Shown here: in pieces, positions 1-8,388 of the stretch
How positions within the stretch are numbered: the stretch's first letter is position 1
How the letters are laid out: every line of letters begins with the position of its first letter
Origin: Prado023 sp963706875
Lineage (GTDB): Bacteria; Actinomycetota; Actinomycetes; S36-B12; CAIYMF01
Length of the DNA: 64,000 bases
Reading direction: 5' to 3'
Assembly (NCBI GenBank): GCA_963706875.1
Contig: CAVPNW010000018.1
Location: forward strand, 62,001 to 126,000
The notes under the pieces: model-generated
The model's input: only the letters and a program-made list of their open reading frames with translations
Databases searched by the model: none
Told to the model about the DNA's origin: nothing
Position numbers and translations under genes: made by a program

Positions 1-26
1 AGCCTGACCCACGAGGAGGTGGCACC

Positions 27-1331
27 GTGACCCACAAGCTCACCTCCGGCAGCCACGTGCTCAGCGTGGAGACGCTGGCCCGGGTCGAGGGCGAGGGCGG
101 CATGCACGTGCATGTCCAGGACGGCGAGGTCCTCGACGTGCACCTGCGGATCTTCGAACCACCGCGCTTCTTCGAGGCGTTCCTGCGCGGGCGGGCGTAC
201 ACCGAGCCGCCGGACATCACCGCGCGGATCTGCGGGATCTGCCCGGTGGCCTACCAGTTCAGCGCCTGCCTGGCGATCGAGGACGCCTGCGGGGTGGTCG
301 TCCCCGACGAGATCCGGCTGATGCGCCGCCTGCTCTACTGCGGGGAGTGGATCGAGAGCCACGCGCTGCACATCTTCTTCCTGCACGCCCCTGACCTGCT
401 CGGCTACGACGGCGCGATCGAGATGGCGCGCGACCACCGCGGCCTGGTCGAGTCCGCCCTGCGGATGAAGCGCGCGGGCAACGAGCTGATGACCGTCGTG
501 GGCGGGCGCTCGGTGCACCCGGTGAACGTCCGTGTCGGCGGGTTCCACCGGCTGCCCCGGCGCGAGGAGCTGCTGGCGATCCGTCCGGCACTGGTCGCCG
601 CCCGCGAGGAGGCCATCGCCGCGGTGCCGATCGTGTCGGGGTTCGAGTTCCCCGAGTTCGAGCAGCCGTACCTGTACCTGTCGCTGGACTCCTCGAACGG
701 CTACCCGCTGGAGTCCGGGAACCTGGCGACCTCCGCCGGGCTGGCCGCACCGGTCAGCGAGTTCGGCACGCATGTCGCCGAGTCGCACGTCGCCCACTCC
801 AACGCCCTGCACGCGGCCTTCGACGGGCAGCCCTACGTGGTCGGTCCCCTGGCCCGGTACTCGCTGAACTCCGCGGCGCTGTCACCCCTGGCGCGTGAGG
901 CTGCGGAGGTCGGCGGGCTCGGGGCCACGTGCCGCAACCCCTTCAAGTCGATCATCGTGCGGACCGTCGAGCTGATCCACGCCCTCGACGAGGCCATCGC
1001 GATCATCGACGGATGGCAGGGCGCCCCGGTCGCGGCGATCGACGTGCCGGCCCGGGCCGGCGAGGGGCACGGCGCCACCGAGGCCCCCCGCGGGCTGCTG
1101 TACCACCGCTACCGGTTCGACGAGGACGGCACGATCCTCGAGGCACAGATCGTCCCGCCGACCTCGCAGAACCAACCGGCGATCGAGGCCGACCTGCGGG
1201 CGTTCGTCCAGGCCAACCTGCACCTGCCGCATGAGGAGCTGACCCGGCAGTGCGAGGTGGCGATCCGCACCTACGACCCGTGCATCTCGTGCGCCACCCA
1301 CTTCCTGGACCTGACGGTGGAGCACATCTGA
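27..1331 (+). CDS. [NiFe] hydrogenase large (catalytic) subunit, group 3-like
   Basis: This is the catalytic subunit of a cytoplasmic [NiFe] hydrogenase, which interconverts H2 with protons and electrons. Both nickel-binding motifs are visible: RICGIC with Cys69 and Cys72, and the C-terminal DPCISCATH with Cys419, Cys422 and His425. Nine residues follow His425 and would be the tail removed by the maturation protease encoded next. The EPPRFFEAFLRGR stretch and the 434-residue length fit group 3 (sulfhydrogenase-type, HyhL-like) enzymes. The GTG start at 27 has a strong GAGGAGGT site at 13-20. The small subunit would lie upstream, outside the window. The subgroup (3b) is inferred from recall, not from an alignment. 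Confidence 0.93.
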   Translation: MTHKLTSGSHVLSVETLARVEGEGGMHVHVQDGEVLDVHLRIFEPPRFFEAFLRGRAYTEPPDITARICGICPVAYQFSACLAIEDACGVVVPDEIRLMRRLLYCGEWIESHALHIFFLHAPDLLGYDGAIEMARDHRGLVESALRMKRAGNELMTVVGGRSVHPVNVRVGGFHRLPRREELLAIRPALVAAREEAIAAVPIVSGFEFPEFEQPYLYLSLDSSNGYPLESGNLATSAGLAAPVSEFGTHVAESHVAHSNALHAAFDGQPYVVGPLARYSLNSAALSPLAREAAEVGGLGATCRNPFKSIIVRTVELIHALDEAIAIIDGWQGAPVAAIDVPARAGEGHGATEAPRGLLYHRYRFDEDGTILEAQIVPPTSQNQPAIEADLRAFVQANLHLPHEELTRQCEVAIRTYDPCISCATHFLDLTVEHI

Positions 1332-1981
1332 TGTATCCGGCCGGCGGCGGGGGGCCCGAGGCCCGGGTGCCTGTCGCCCCGTCGGACATGCCAGCCCGGG
1401 TGCTTGCCGCCCTCTCGGACATTCCTCCCCGGATGCTCGTCGTCGGCCTCGGGTCCCCGGACCGCGGGGACGATGCGGTCGGCCCGTTGGTGGCGGCAGC
1501 GGTCGCAGAACTAGCCGCCGCCCGCGGGCTCGTGGGCGTGCACGTCGTCGAGCGTGAGGACCCCACCGCGCTGGTCGACCTGCTGGATCCGACCGGCTCA
1601 GCGGCTGCATGGGACGGGGTCGTCGTGATCGACGCGGTCCGCTCGGGGGCGGCACCGGGGACCGTGACCGTCCTGGACGTGGGGTCCGACGGGCAGGACC
1701 TCCGCTCGCTCGGCGCGCGCCTGGACCCCGGACCCGCCGGAACCCACGGGTTCGGCCTCGCCGGCGCGATCGAGCTGGCCCGAGTGCTGGACCGGTTGCC
1801 AGCCCAGGTCGTGGTTGTCGGCATCGAGGCCGTCGGCTTCGACCACGGCGCCCCGCTGGCTGCGGCGGTCGGGGACGCGGTACCGCTGGCCATCGAGGAG
1901 GTCCTCGTCGCTGTCCGGCAGGCGTCCGTGGGGAGGTTGGACCCGCCCAGGGCCGACACCTCACACGAAGTGCGCCGTTAG
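1331..1981 (+). CDS. Hydrogenase maturation protease (peptidase M52)
   Basis: This endopeptidase trims the C-terminal tail of the hydrogenase large subunit after nickel insertion. The family signature is visible as VVGLGSPDRGDDAVGP, which matches the G-x-G-x-x-x-x-x-D-D motif with metal-binding acidic residues. The ATG at 1331 overlaps the hydrogenase stop codon by one base (TGATG), which argues for translational coupling and against the longer in-frame start at 1250. About 35 residues precede the fold and are Pro/Gly/Ala-rich, so a start further in is possible. The product is 216 residues, slightly longer than usual for HycI/HoxW-type proteases because of that N-terminal stretch. Confidence 0.88.
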   Translation: MYPAGGGGPEARVPVAPSDMPARVLAALSDIPPRMLVVGLGSPDRGDDAVGPLVAAAVAELAAARGLVGVHVVEREDPTALVDLLDPTGSAAAWDGVVVIDAVRSGAAPGTVTVLDVGSDGQDLRSLGARLDPGPAGTHGFGLAGAIELARVLDRLPAQVVVVGIEAVGFDHGAPLAAAVGDAVPLAIEEVLVAVRQASVGRLDPPRADTSHEVRR

Positions 1982-2007
1982 CCTGCCCGCGAACGGCCAC
2001 CCGACCC

Positions 2008-2027
2008 AAAGGGGCGAAGGTCCCTTG
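2008..2027. promoter_or_regulatory. DosR/DevR-like box upstream of the cation ATPase
   Basis: An imperfect palindrome with core GGGGCGAAGGTCCC lies 63-82 bases before the ATPase start. It matches the core pattern GGGNC-N4-GNCCC of the mycobacterial DosR (DevR) box. The outer positions match the 20-bp consensus poorly. The functional assignment is inference, supported by the neighbouring genes. Confidence 0.45.
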
Positions 2028-2089
2028 CCCAGCCCGCGCGAACGCACGACGGTGGAGGGAGACGAACCACGCCGAGGAGGTGCTGCGCA

Positions 2090-4822
2090 GTGGCCCCCGA
2101 GCGGACCGCGGCAGCCTCGCACCACCATGTCCCCGTGTCGGAGGTCGTCCTGCTGCTGGGCACGGACGCCACGCGGGGCCTGTTCAAGCCGCAGGCCGCT
2201 GACCGGCTCGAGCGGTTCGGGCCCAATGCCCTGCCCCCGGCACCGGGCCCGAGCGCGCTGCGTCGATGGGTGGCCCAGTTCAACCACCCCCTCATCTACG
2301 TCCTGCTCGCGGCCGCGGGGGTGGCCGCCCTGCTCGGTGAGACGGTCGACGCCGCGGTGATCCTGGGCGTGGTCCTCATCAACGCCGTCGTCGGCTACAT
2401 CCAGGAGTCCCGCGCCGACGCCGCGCTGCAGGCCCTCGCAGCGATGACCCGGACCAACGCCAGGGTCGTCCGTGACGGGGCCACGGGCGACCTGGACTCC
2501 GTCGGGCTGGTACCCGGGGACCTGATCGTCCTCGAGGCTGGCGACCGCGTCCCGGCCGACACCCGGTTGACGTCGGTCCACGAGGTGACCATCGACGAGT
2601 CGATGCTGACCGGGGAGTCCGTGCCCGTCGGCAAGCACGCCCTGACGGTCCCCTACGAGACGGCGCTCGCGGACCGCGCGAACATGGCCTACTCCGGGAC
2701 GCTGGTGATCCGGGGCAAGGCCATGGGCATCGTGGTGGCCACGGGCGGGCAGACGGAGATCGGGCGGATCCAGCAGCTGGTGGGCGAGGCAACCGGGGTG
2801 CAGACGCCGCTGACCCGCAAGTTGGCCGTATTCAGCAGGTGGCTCACCTGGCTGATCCTGGGGCTGGCCCTGATCACGTTCGCGATCGGGGTGGCGCGCG
2901 GGGAGTCGGTCGGGTACATGATGACCGCAGCCGTCGCGCTGGCCGTCGGTGCCATCCCGGAGGGCCTGCCCGCGGCGGTCACGATCACCCTGGCGATCGG
3001 GGTCAACCGGATGGCCCGACGCAACGCGATCATCCGGCACCTGCCAGCGGTCGAGGCCCTCGGCTCGACCACTGTCGTGTGCACCGACAAGACCGGGACC
3101 CTGACCCGCAACCAGATGGCGCTGGTCGCGATCGATGTCGCCGGGATGTCGATGGACCCGACGCAGGCGGCAGCCGTGCAGACCGACCTCGACGGGCCGC
3201 TGGCGGGGGATCCGCTTCGGGCCTGCCTGGCGGCCGCCAGCCTCTGCAACAACGCAGACCTGGCCGACGCCGACGGCCACGTGAGCACCGCAGGTGATCC
3301 CACGGAGACAGCCCTGCTGGTCGCAGCCCATGACGCAGGCCTCCGGCTCACGGCGTTGGAGGCGCAGTGGCCGCGGATCGACGAGATGCCGTTCGAGACC
3401 AGCCGGCGGTGCATGGCGACCCTGCACCGGGCACCGGATGTGGACGGCCGCGGGGTCGCGGTCCTGCTGGCCAAGGGAGCGGTCGAGCGCCTGGCCCCGC
3501 TGTGCATCGACCAGGTTCAGGCCGACGGGACCACAGGACCGCTGGACCCGGCGAGCCTCCTGGTCCGGGTGGAGGAGCTCGCGGGACGGGCCCTGCGCGT
3601 GCTGGCCCTGGTGCGTCGCACGGTCGACCCCGAGACCGACCCAGAGTCCGCCCTGGAGTCCGGCGGGCTCACGCTGATGGGCCTGGCCTGCCTCATCGAC
3701 CCGGCGCGGCCCGAGGCGATCACCTCGGTGGCGCGGTGCCGTGCCGCCGGGATCGCGGTCAAGATGATCACCGGGGACCACCCGGCCACCGGGGCGGCCA
3801 TCGGAGCGGACGTCGGGTTGGCCGGGCCCGGGGTGCCCCCCGTGGTCGTGACCGGCCGGGATCTGCAGGCGGTCGGCCAGGACGACCTGCCCGACCTGAT
3901 CGAGCGGACCCACGTCTTCGCCCGGGTCACCGCCGAGCAGAAGCTGCGCATCGTGCTGGCCCTCCAGGGACGCTCCGAGGTCGTGGCGATGACCGGCGAC
4001 GGGGTGAACGACGCGCCCGCGCTCAAGCAGGCCGACATCGGCGTCGCCATGGGGATGGTCGGCTCCGAGGTCGCCAAGGACTCGGCCGACATGGTCCTCA
4101 CCGACGACAACTTCGCCACCATCGAGGCTGCTGTGGAGGAGGGCCGCGGCGTCTTCGACAACCTCACCAAGTTCATCTCCTGGACCCTGCCCACGAACCT
4201 CGGTGAGGGCCTGGTGATCCTGGCCGCCATCACGCTGGGCACGACCCTGCCCATCACCCCGGTCCAGATCCTCTGGATCAACATGACCACGGCCGTGGCC
4301 CTGGGCCTCATGCTCGCCTTCGAGCCCGGGGAGCCGGACCTGATGCAACGTCCCCCGCGTGACCCGGGACAGCCGATCCTCACAGGGGTGCTGGTCTGGC
4401 GGATCATGGGCGTCTCGGCGATCCTGCTGCTGGGCGCCTTCGGACTGTTCCAGCTGGCGCTGGAGTCGGGTGACTCACTCGAGGTCGCCCGCACGGTGGC
4501 CGTCAACGCCTTCGTGATGGTCGAGCTGGCCTACCTGTTCAACTGCCGGACGCTGACCCTGCCGGCCCACAGCGTCGGGTGGTTCACCAATCGCAACCTC
4601 CTGCTCGGCGTGGCCATCATGCTCCTGCTCCAGGCCGCGTTCACCTACGCGCCCTTCATGAACACGCTCTTCGGGTCGGCACCGATCAGCGCGACCGACT
4701 GGGTGCTGGTGATCCTGCTTGCGCTGGCCGCGTTCGTGGTCGTCGAGGCCGAGAAGGCCTGGCGCGCCCGGTCCGCGGCACGCAATCGGTCGGGGGCATC
4801 GCACGCGGTGGGCCAGAATTGA
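2090..4822 (+). CDS. P-type (P2/IIA-like) cation-transporting ATPase
   Basis: This 910-residue membrane pump couples ATP hydrolysis to cation export. It has an N-terminal cation-ATPase domain and a TGES actuator loop near residue 175. It has a PEGLPA transmembrane motif typical of Ca2+/Na+-type pumps, the phosphorylated Asp333 in DKTGTLT, and the hinge motif GDGVNDAPALKQAD. The C-terminal half carries the usual six-helix block. The GTG start at 2090 has GGAGG ten bases upstream. It resembles mycobacterial CtpF, a DosR-regulon member, and a DosR-like box lies just upstream. The substrate ion (Ca2+, Mg2+ or Na+/K+) cannot be read from the sequence. Confidence 0.92.
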   Translation: MAPERTAAASHHHVPVSEVVLLLGTDATRGLFKPQAADRLERFGPNALPPAPGPSALRRWVAQFNHPLIYVLLAAAGVAALLGETVDAAVILGVVLINAVVGYIQESRADAALQALAAMTRTNARVVRDGATGDLDSVGLVPGDLIVLEAGDRVPADTRLTSVHEVTIDESMLTGESVPVGKHALTVPYETALADRANMAYSGTLVIRGKAMGIVVATGGQTEIGRIQQLVGEATGVQTPLTRKLAVFSRWLTWLILGLALITFAIGVARGESVGYMMTAAVALAVGAIPEGLPAAVTITLAIGVNRMARRNAIIRHLPAVEALGSTTVVCTDKTGTLTRNQMALVAIDVAGMSMDPTQAAAVQTDLDGPLAGDPLRACLAAASLCNNADLADADGHVSTAGDPTETALLVAAHDAGLRLTALEAQWPRIDEMPFETSRRCMATLHRAPDVDGRGVAVLLAKGAVERLAPLCIDQVQADGTTGPLDPASLLVRVEELAGRALRVLALVRRTVDPETDPESALESGGLTLMGLACLIDPARPEAITSVARCRAAGIAVKMITGDHPATGAAIGADVGLAGPGVPPVVVTGRDLQAVGQDDLPDLIERTHVFARVTAEQKLRIVLALQGRSEVVAMTGDGVNDAPALKQADIGVAMGMVGSEVAKDSADMVLTDDNFATIEAAVEEGRGVFDNLTKFISWTLPTNLGEGLVILAAITLGTTLPITPVQILWINMTTAVALGLMLAFEPGEPDLMQRPPRDPGQPILTGVLVWRIMGVSAILLLGAFGLFQLALESGDSLEVARTVAVNAFVMVELAYLFNCRTLTLPAHSVGWFTNRNLLLGVAIMLLLQAAFTYAPFMNTLFGSAPISATDWVLVILLALAAFVVVEAEKAWRARSAARNRSGASHAVGQN

Positions 4823-4825
4823 CCC

Positions 4826-6499
4826 GTGAAGCCCCTGGACCCGCGCCTGCTGGCGCATGCGCACGCCACGCGCGGGTTCCTGCTGGCCTCGGTGGTGATC
4901 GGGACCCTGTCCGCCCTGCTGCTGGTCGCACAGGCCTTCCTGATCGCCACCGCCGTGACGGCCGCCTTCCAGGACGGGGCCACCGCTGCCGACCTGACCG
5001 GCCAGCTCGCCGCGCTGGTCGCGATCGCCCTCGCCCGGGCCGTGCTGGCGTGGGCCTCCGAGGCGGTCGGTCACCGGTCGGCGGCCACCGCCACCTCCCA
5101 GCTCCGGATGCAGGTGGTCGAGCGCGCACTGCGCCTGGGCCCGGCGTTCCTGGGCGGGCGCGGCGTGGGCGAGCTGACGACCCTGGTGACGCGGGGAGCC
5201 GGCGCACTTGACACCTACTTCGCCCGGTACCTGCCCCAACTCGTCCTGGCTGTCGTGGTACCGCTGATCGCCACCGCGGTGATCGCCACCCAGGACCCGC
5301 TGGCCGCGGTCATCATCGCCCTGACCGTGCCGATCATCCCGATGTTCATGGTCCTGATCGGCCGGTACACGCAAGCCAAGGTCGACCGGCAGTGGGCCAC
5401 CCTCGGGGTCCTGTCCGGGCACTTCCTCGACGTGGTCGCGGGCCTGCCGACCCTCAAGATCTTCAACCGGGCGAAGGCGCAGGTGGCCACGATCCGGGCG
5501 GTGGGAGACCAGTACCGGACCAGCACCATGGGCGTCCTGCGGATCTCCTTCATGTCGTCGTTGGTGCTCGAGCTGCTGGCCTCGCTGTCGGTGGCGATCA
5601 TCGCCGTGGCGATCGGGCTGCGCTTGGTCGAGGGCACCATGGAGCTGTCCACCGGCCTGGCCGTCCTGATCCTGGCTCCCGAGGTCTACCTGCCCCTGCG
5701 GCTGGTGGGCCAGCACTTCCACGCCGCCGCCGACGGGGTGGGGGCGGCCGAGCGGATGTTCGAGGTCCTCGAGGCGGACCTCCCTGCGGCGGGGACGCAG
5801 CGGGTCGACGCCGCGACCGCCACGATCCGCGTGCGCGACCTCGGCGTGACGTTCGGCGACCGGGTCGCGCTCGCCGGTGCCTCGTTCGAGATCCTCCCCG
5901 GCCGGGTCACGGCCGTCGTCGGCCCCTCCGGGTGCGGCAAGTCCACGATCCTGTCCGTGCTGCTCGCGCTGGTCGGGCCGCCGACCGGGAGGGTCGAGGG
6001 GGTGGTCGAGGTCGAGGACCGAGCCGGCCGCGCCACGGTGCTGGCCGACCTCGACCCCGTCGCCTGGCGGGCCCAGATCGGATGGGTGCCGCAGTCCCCC
6101 GCGATGCTGGGCGGCACTGTGGCCGACAACGTGCGCTTCGGCCGCCCGGGGTTCGACGACGCAGATGTGGCCGGCGCCCTTCGCGCAGCGGGGCTCGATC
6201 CTGACGAGCTCCCGGGCGGGCTCGCGACGGCGGTCACCGAGGGGGGTGCGGGGGTGTCAGTCGGGCAGGCCCGACGCATCGGCGTGGCCCGGGCCCTGTT
6301 GGCCGACCCGGCGATCCTGCTCTTCGACGAGCCGACGGCGGCGCTGGATGGGACGCGCGAGGCGGAGGTCGGCGCCACCGTGGCTGCCCTTGCCGCCCGC
6401 GGGCGGACTGTCGTGGTGGTCACCCATCGCCGCTCGCTGGTGGACCTGGCCGACGACGTGGTGGTCCTGGCCGGCGCAGAGGCGGGGGTGCGGGCATGA
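4826..6499 (+). CDS. cydD: Thiol reductant ABC exporter subunit CydD
   Basis: CydD is one half of the heterodimeric CydDC exporter, which moves cysteine/glutathione-type thiols to the outer face and is needed for cytochrome bd assembly. Six transmembrane segments occupy about residues 15-290 and are followed by an ABC domain. Walker A is GPSGCGKST near residue 367 and Walker B is ILLFDEPTAALD. The signature motif reads VSVGQ instead of LSGGQ, so this half may be the degenerate ATP site. The GTG start lies three bases after the ATPase stop, so the two genes are probably co-transcribed. It overlaps cydC by ATGA. Family assignment rests on the cydD-cydC pairing and the nearby cydAB. Confidence 0.9.
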   Translation: MKPLDPRLLAHAHATRGFLLASVVIGTLSALLLVAQAFLIATAVTAAFQDGATAADLTGQLAALVAIALARAVLAWASEAVGHRSAATATSQLRMQVVERALRLGPAFLGGRGVGELTTLVTRGAGALDTYFARYLPQLVLAVVVPLIATAVIATQDPLAAVIIALTVPIIPMFMVLIGRYTQAKVDRQWATLGVLSGHFLDVVAGLPTLKIFNRAKAQVATIRAVGDQYRTSTMGVLRISFMSSLVLELLASLSVAIIAVAIGLRLVEGTMELSTGLAVLILAPEVYLPLRLVGQHFHAAADGVGAAERMFEVLEADLPAAGTQRVDAATATIRVRDLGVTFGDRVALAGASFEILPGRVTAVVGPSGCGKSTILSVLLALVGPPTGRVEGVVEVEDRAGRATVLADLDPVAWRAQIGWVPQSPAMLGGTVADNVRFGRPGFDDADVAGALRAAGLDPDELPGGLATAVTEGGAGVSVGQARRIGVARALLADPAILLFDEPTAALDGTREAEVGATVAALAARGRTVVVVTHRRSLVDLADDVVVLAGAEAGVRA

Positions 6500-8388
6500 G
6501 CAGCGCCACAGCGTCGTCCGCGCTCTCCGCGGAATCCGGGAGCTCCCCCGCAACCCCGACCGCCCGGCCGCTGCGCCGCCTGTGGCGCCTTGCCGACCCG
6601 GACCGCGCCCGGCTGGCCCTGGCCGCACTGCTGGCGACCCTGTCCCTGGCATGCGGCGTGGGCCTGCTCGCGGTGTCCGCCTGGCTGATCTCGCGGGCAT
6701 CCGAGCAGCCACCGATCCTGTTCCTGCAGGTCGCGATCGTCTCCGTCCGCGCATTCGGCATCTTCCGGGGGGTGTTCCGCTACGCCGAGCGGCTGGTCGG
6801 TCACGACGCGGCATTCCGAAGCCTGACCCGTATCCGGGTGGGCGTCTACGACCGGCTGGAGCGGCTGTCCCCCGCCGGGCTGGGGGCCTACCGGCAGGGC
6901 GACCTCATGGCGCGCCTGGTCGGCGACGTGGACTCCTCCGTGGACCTGATCGTGCGCGTGGTGCTCCCGGTGACCTCCGGGCTCCTGGCCGGCGGGCTCG
7001 CCGTCGCGATCGGGGCGGCGATCCTGCCCGCCGCGGGCCTGGCCCTGCTGGCCATGGTGGTCGTGGTCGGGGTCCTGTCCCCGTGGCTGACCGGGAGGAT
7101 CGGCGCCCAGGCACTGCGCTCCCGCGCGGGCGCTGAGGGCCGGTTGTCCGCCCAGGTGGTCACGAGCCTGTCCGCGGCCCCCGAGCTCCTCGCGTACGGC
7201 GCGGTCGAGGCAGCTGTTGCGGGCATCGCCCGAGCGGATGCCGAGCTCACCGACCTCGACCGCCGCTCGGCCACCGCATCAGGTCTCGGTGGGGCGCTGG
7301 GCGCCCTGGCGACCGGCCTGACCGTCGTGGCCTGCATCGCCCTCGGGGTGACGGCCGTCGGCGACGGCCAGGTCGACGGCGTGTGGCTGGCCACCCTCGT
7401 CCTGATGCCCCTGGCGATCGCCGACGTCCTGTCCGGGATGCCCGCCGCCGCGCTGGCCCGGGCGAAGGTGCGCGGCGCTGCTGAGCGGATCTTCGAGGTG
7501 ATCGACGCCCCCGACCCGGTACCCGCCGACGTCCCGGGACGCGCCGCGATGGGACCGGACCGAGCGCGCACCGGCACCACCGCGCCGCCCGACTCCGCCG
7601 CCGCCCCTGTCACGATCCCGCCCGCCGGCACCGCCCTCGAACTCACCGGTATCGCCGCCCGCTACCCCCGTGCCGGCGCGGACGCGGTCACCGGCATCGA
7701 CCTCCACCTCGCCCCCGGGCGGAGGATCGCCCTCGTGGGGCCGAGTGGGTCGGGCAAGTCCACGATCGCCGCGGTCCTGCTGCGCCTGCTCGACCACCGA
7801 GCCGGCAGCTACCGGCTCGCCGGCCACGACGTCCGCGACCTCGGCGAGGAGGGGGTTCGCCAGGCACTGACCGCCGTCGACCAGCAGGCCCATCTCTTCG
7901 ACACCACCATCGAGGAGAACCTCAGGCTGGCCAACCGCGAGGCGGACGCCGGGCAGATGCGCGCCGCCATCGAGGGCGCCCAGCTCGACGGTTGGATCGA
8001 CGACCTGCCGGCCGGGATGGCCACGCGGGTCGGTGCCCACGGTTCGGCGGTGTCCGGCGGCCAGGCCCAGCGCATCGCCCTGGCGCGGGTGCTGCTGGCC
8101 GACCGGCCGATCGTCGTCCTCGACGAGCCCGGGGAGCACCTCGACCCGGGCATGGCCGACCAGGTCACGGCTGCGGCGCTGAGCTCCACCGCGGGGCGGT
8201 CCGTGGTCCTGATCACCCATCGGATGGCCCACACTGGCGACTGTGACGAGGTCGTCGTGCTGAGCCAGGGACACGTCGTGCAGCGCGGCACACCCGAGGA
8301 GCTGCGCGAGGCCGAGGGCTGGTACGCCGAGGCCGCCGCCCGCGAGGAGGGCAGCCCGCTGAACCCGAAGGAGCCCACGGATGGCTGA
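6496..8388 (+). CDS. cydC: Thiol reductant ABC exporter subunit CydC
   Basis: CydC is the second half of the CydDC thiol exporter. The start codon overlaps the cydD stop as ATGA, so expression is coupled. A membrane domain (about residues 40-340) is followed by a Pro/Ala-rich linker and an ABC domain with Walker A GPSGSGKST (about residue 416), a canonical VSGGQAQR signature and VVLDEPGEHLD at Walker B. At 630 residues it is somewhat long for CydC because of the linker at about 350-380. In many actinobacteria cydABDC is one operon. Here cydAB is 4 kb away on the other strand. Confidence 0.9.
   Translation: MSSATASSALSAESGSSPATPTARPLRRLWRLADPDRARLALAALLATLSLACGVGLLAVSAWLISRASEQPPILFLQVAIVSVRAFGIFRGVFRYAERLVGHDAAFRSLTRIRVGVYDRLERLSPAGLGAYRQGDLMARLVGDVDSSVDLIVRVVLPVTSGLLAGGLAVAIGAAILPAAGLALLAMVVVVGVLSPWLTGRIGAQALRSRAGAEGRLSAQVVTSLSAAPELLAYGAVEAAVAGIARADAELTDLDRRSATASGLGGALGALATGLTVVACIALGVTAVGDGQVDGVWLATLVLMPLAIADVLSGMPAAALARAKVRGAAERIFEVIDAPDPVPADVPGRAAMGPDRARTGTTAPPDSAAAPVTIPPAGTALELTGIAARYPRAGADAVTGIDLHLAPGRRIALVGPSGSGKSTIAAVLLRLLDHRAGSYRLAGHDVRDLGEEGVRQALTAVDQQAHLFDTTIEENLRLANREADAGQMRAAIEGAQLDGWIDDLPAGMATRVGAHGSAVSGGQAQRIALARVLLADRPIVVLDEPGEHLDPGMADQVTAAALSSTAGRSVVLITHRMAHTGDCDEVVVLSQGHVVQRGTPEELREAEGWYAEAAAREEGSPLNPKEPTDG

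Noticed and set aside
1..26. The end of a hydrogenase small-subunit gene at the left edge
   Set aside because: Only a few bases precede the large-subunit start, too little to support any reading.
1961..4348. A long minus-strand ORF opposite the cation ATPase
   Set aside because: It has no recognisable motif or ribosome-binding site and mirrors the high-GC codon pattern of the real gene on the plus strand.
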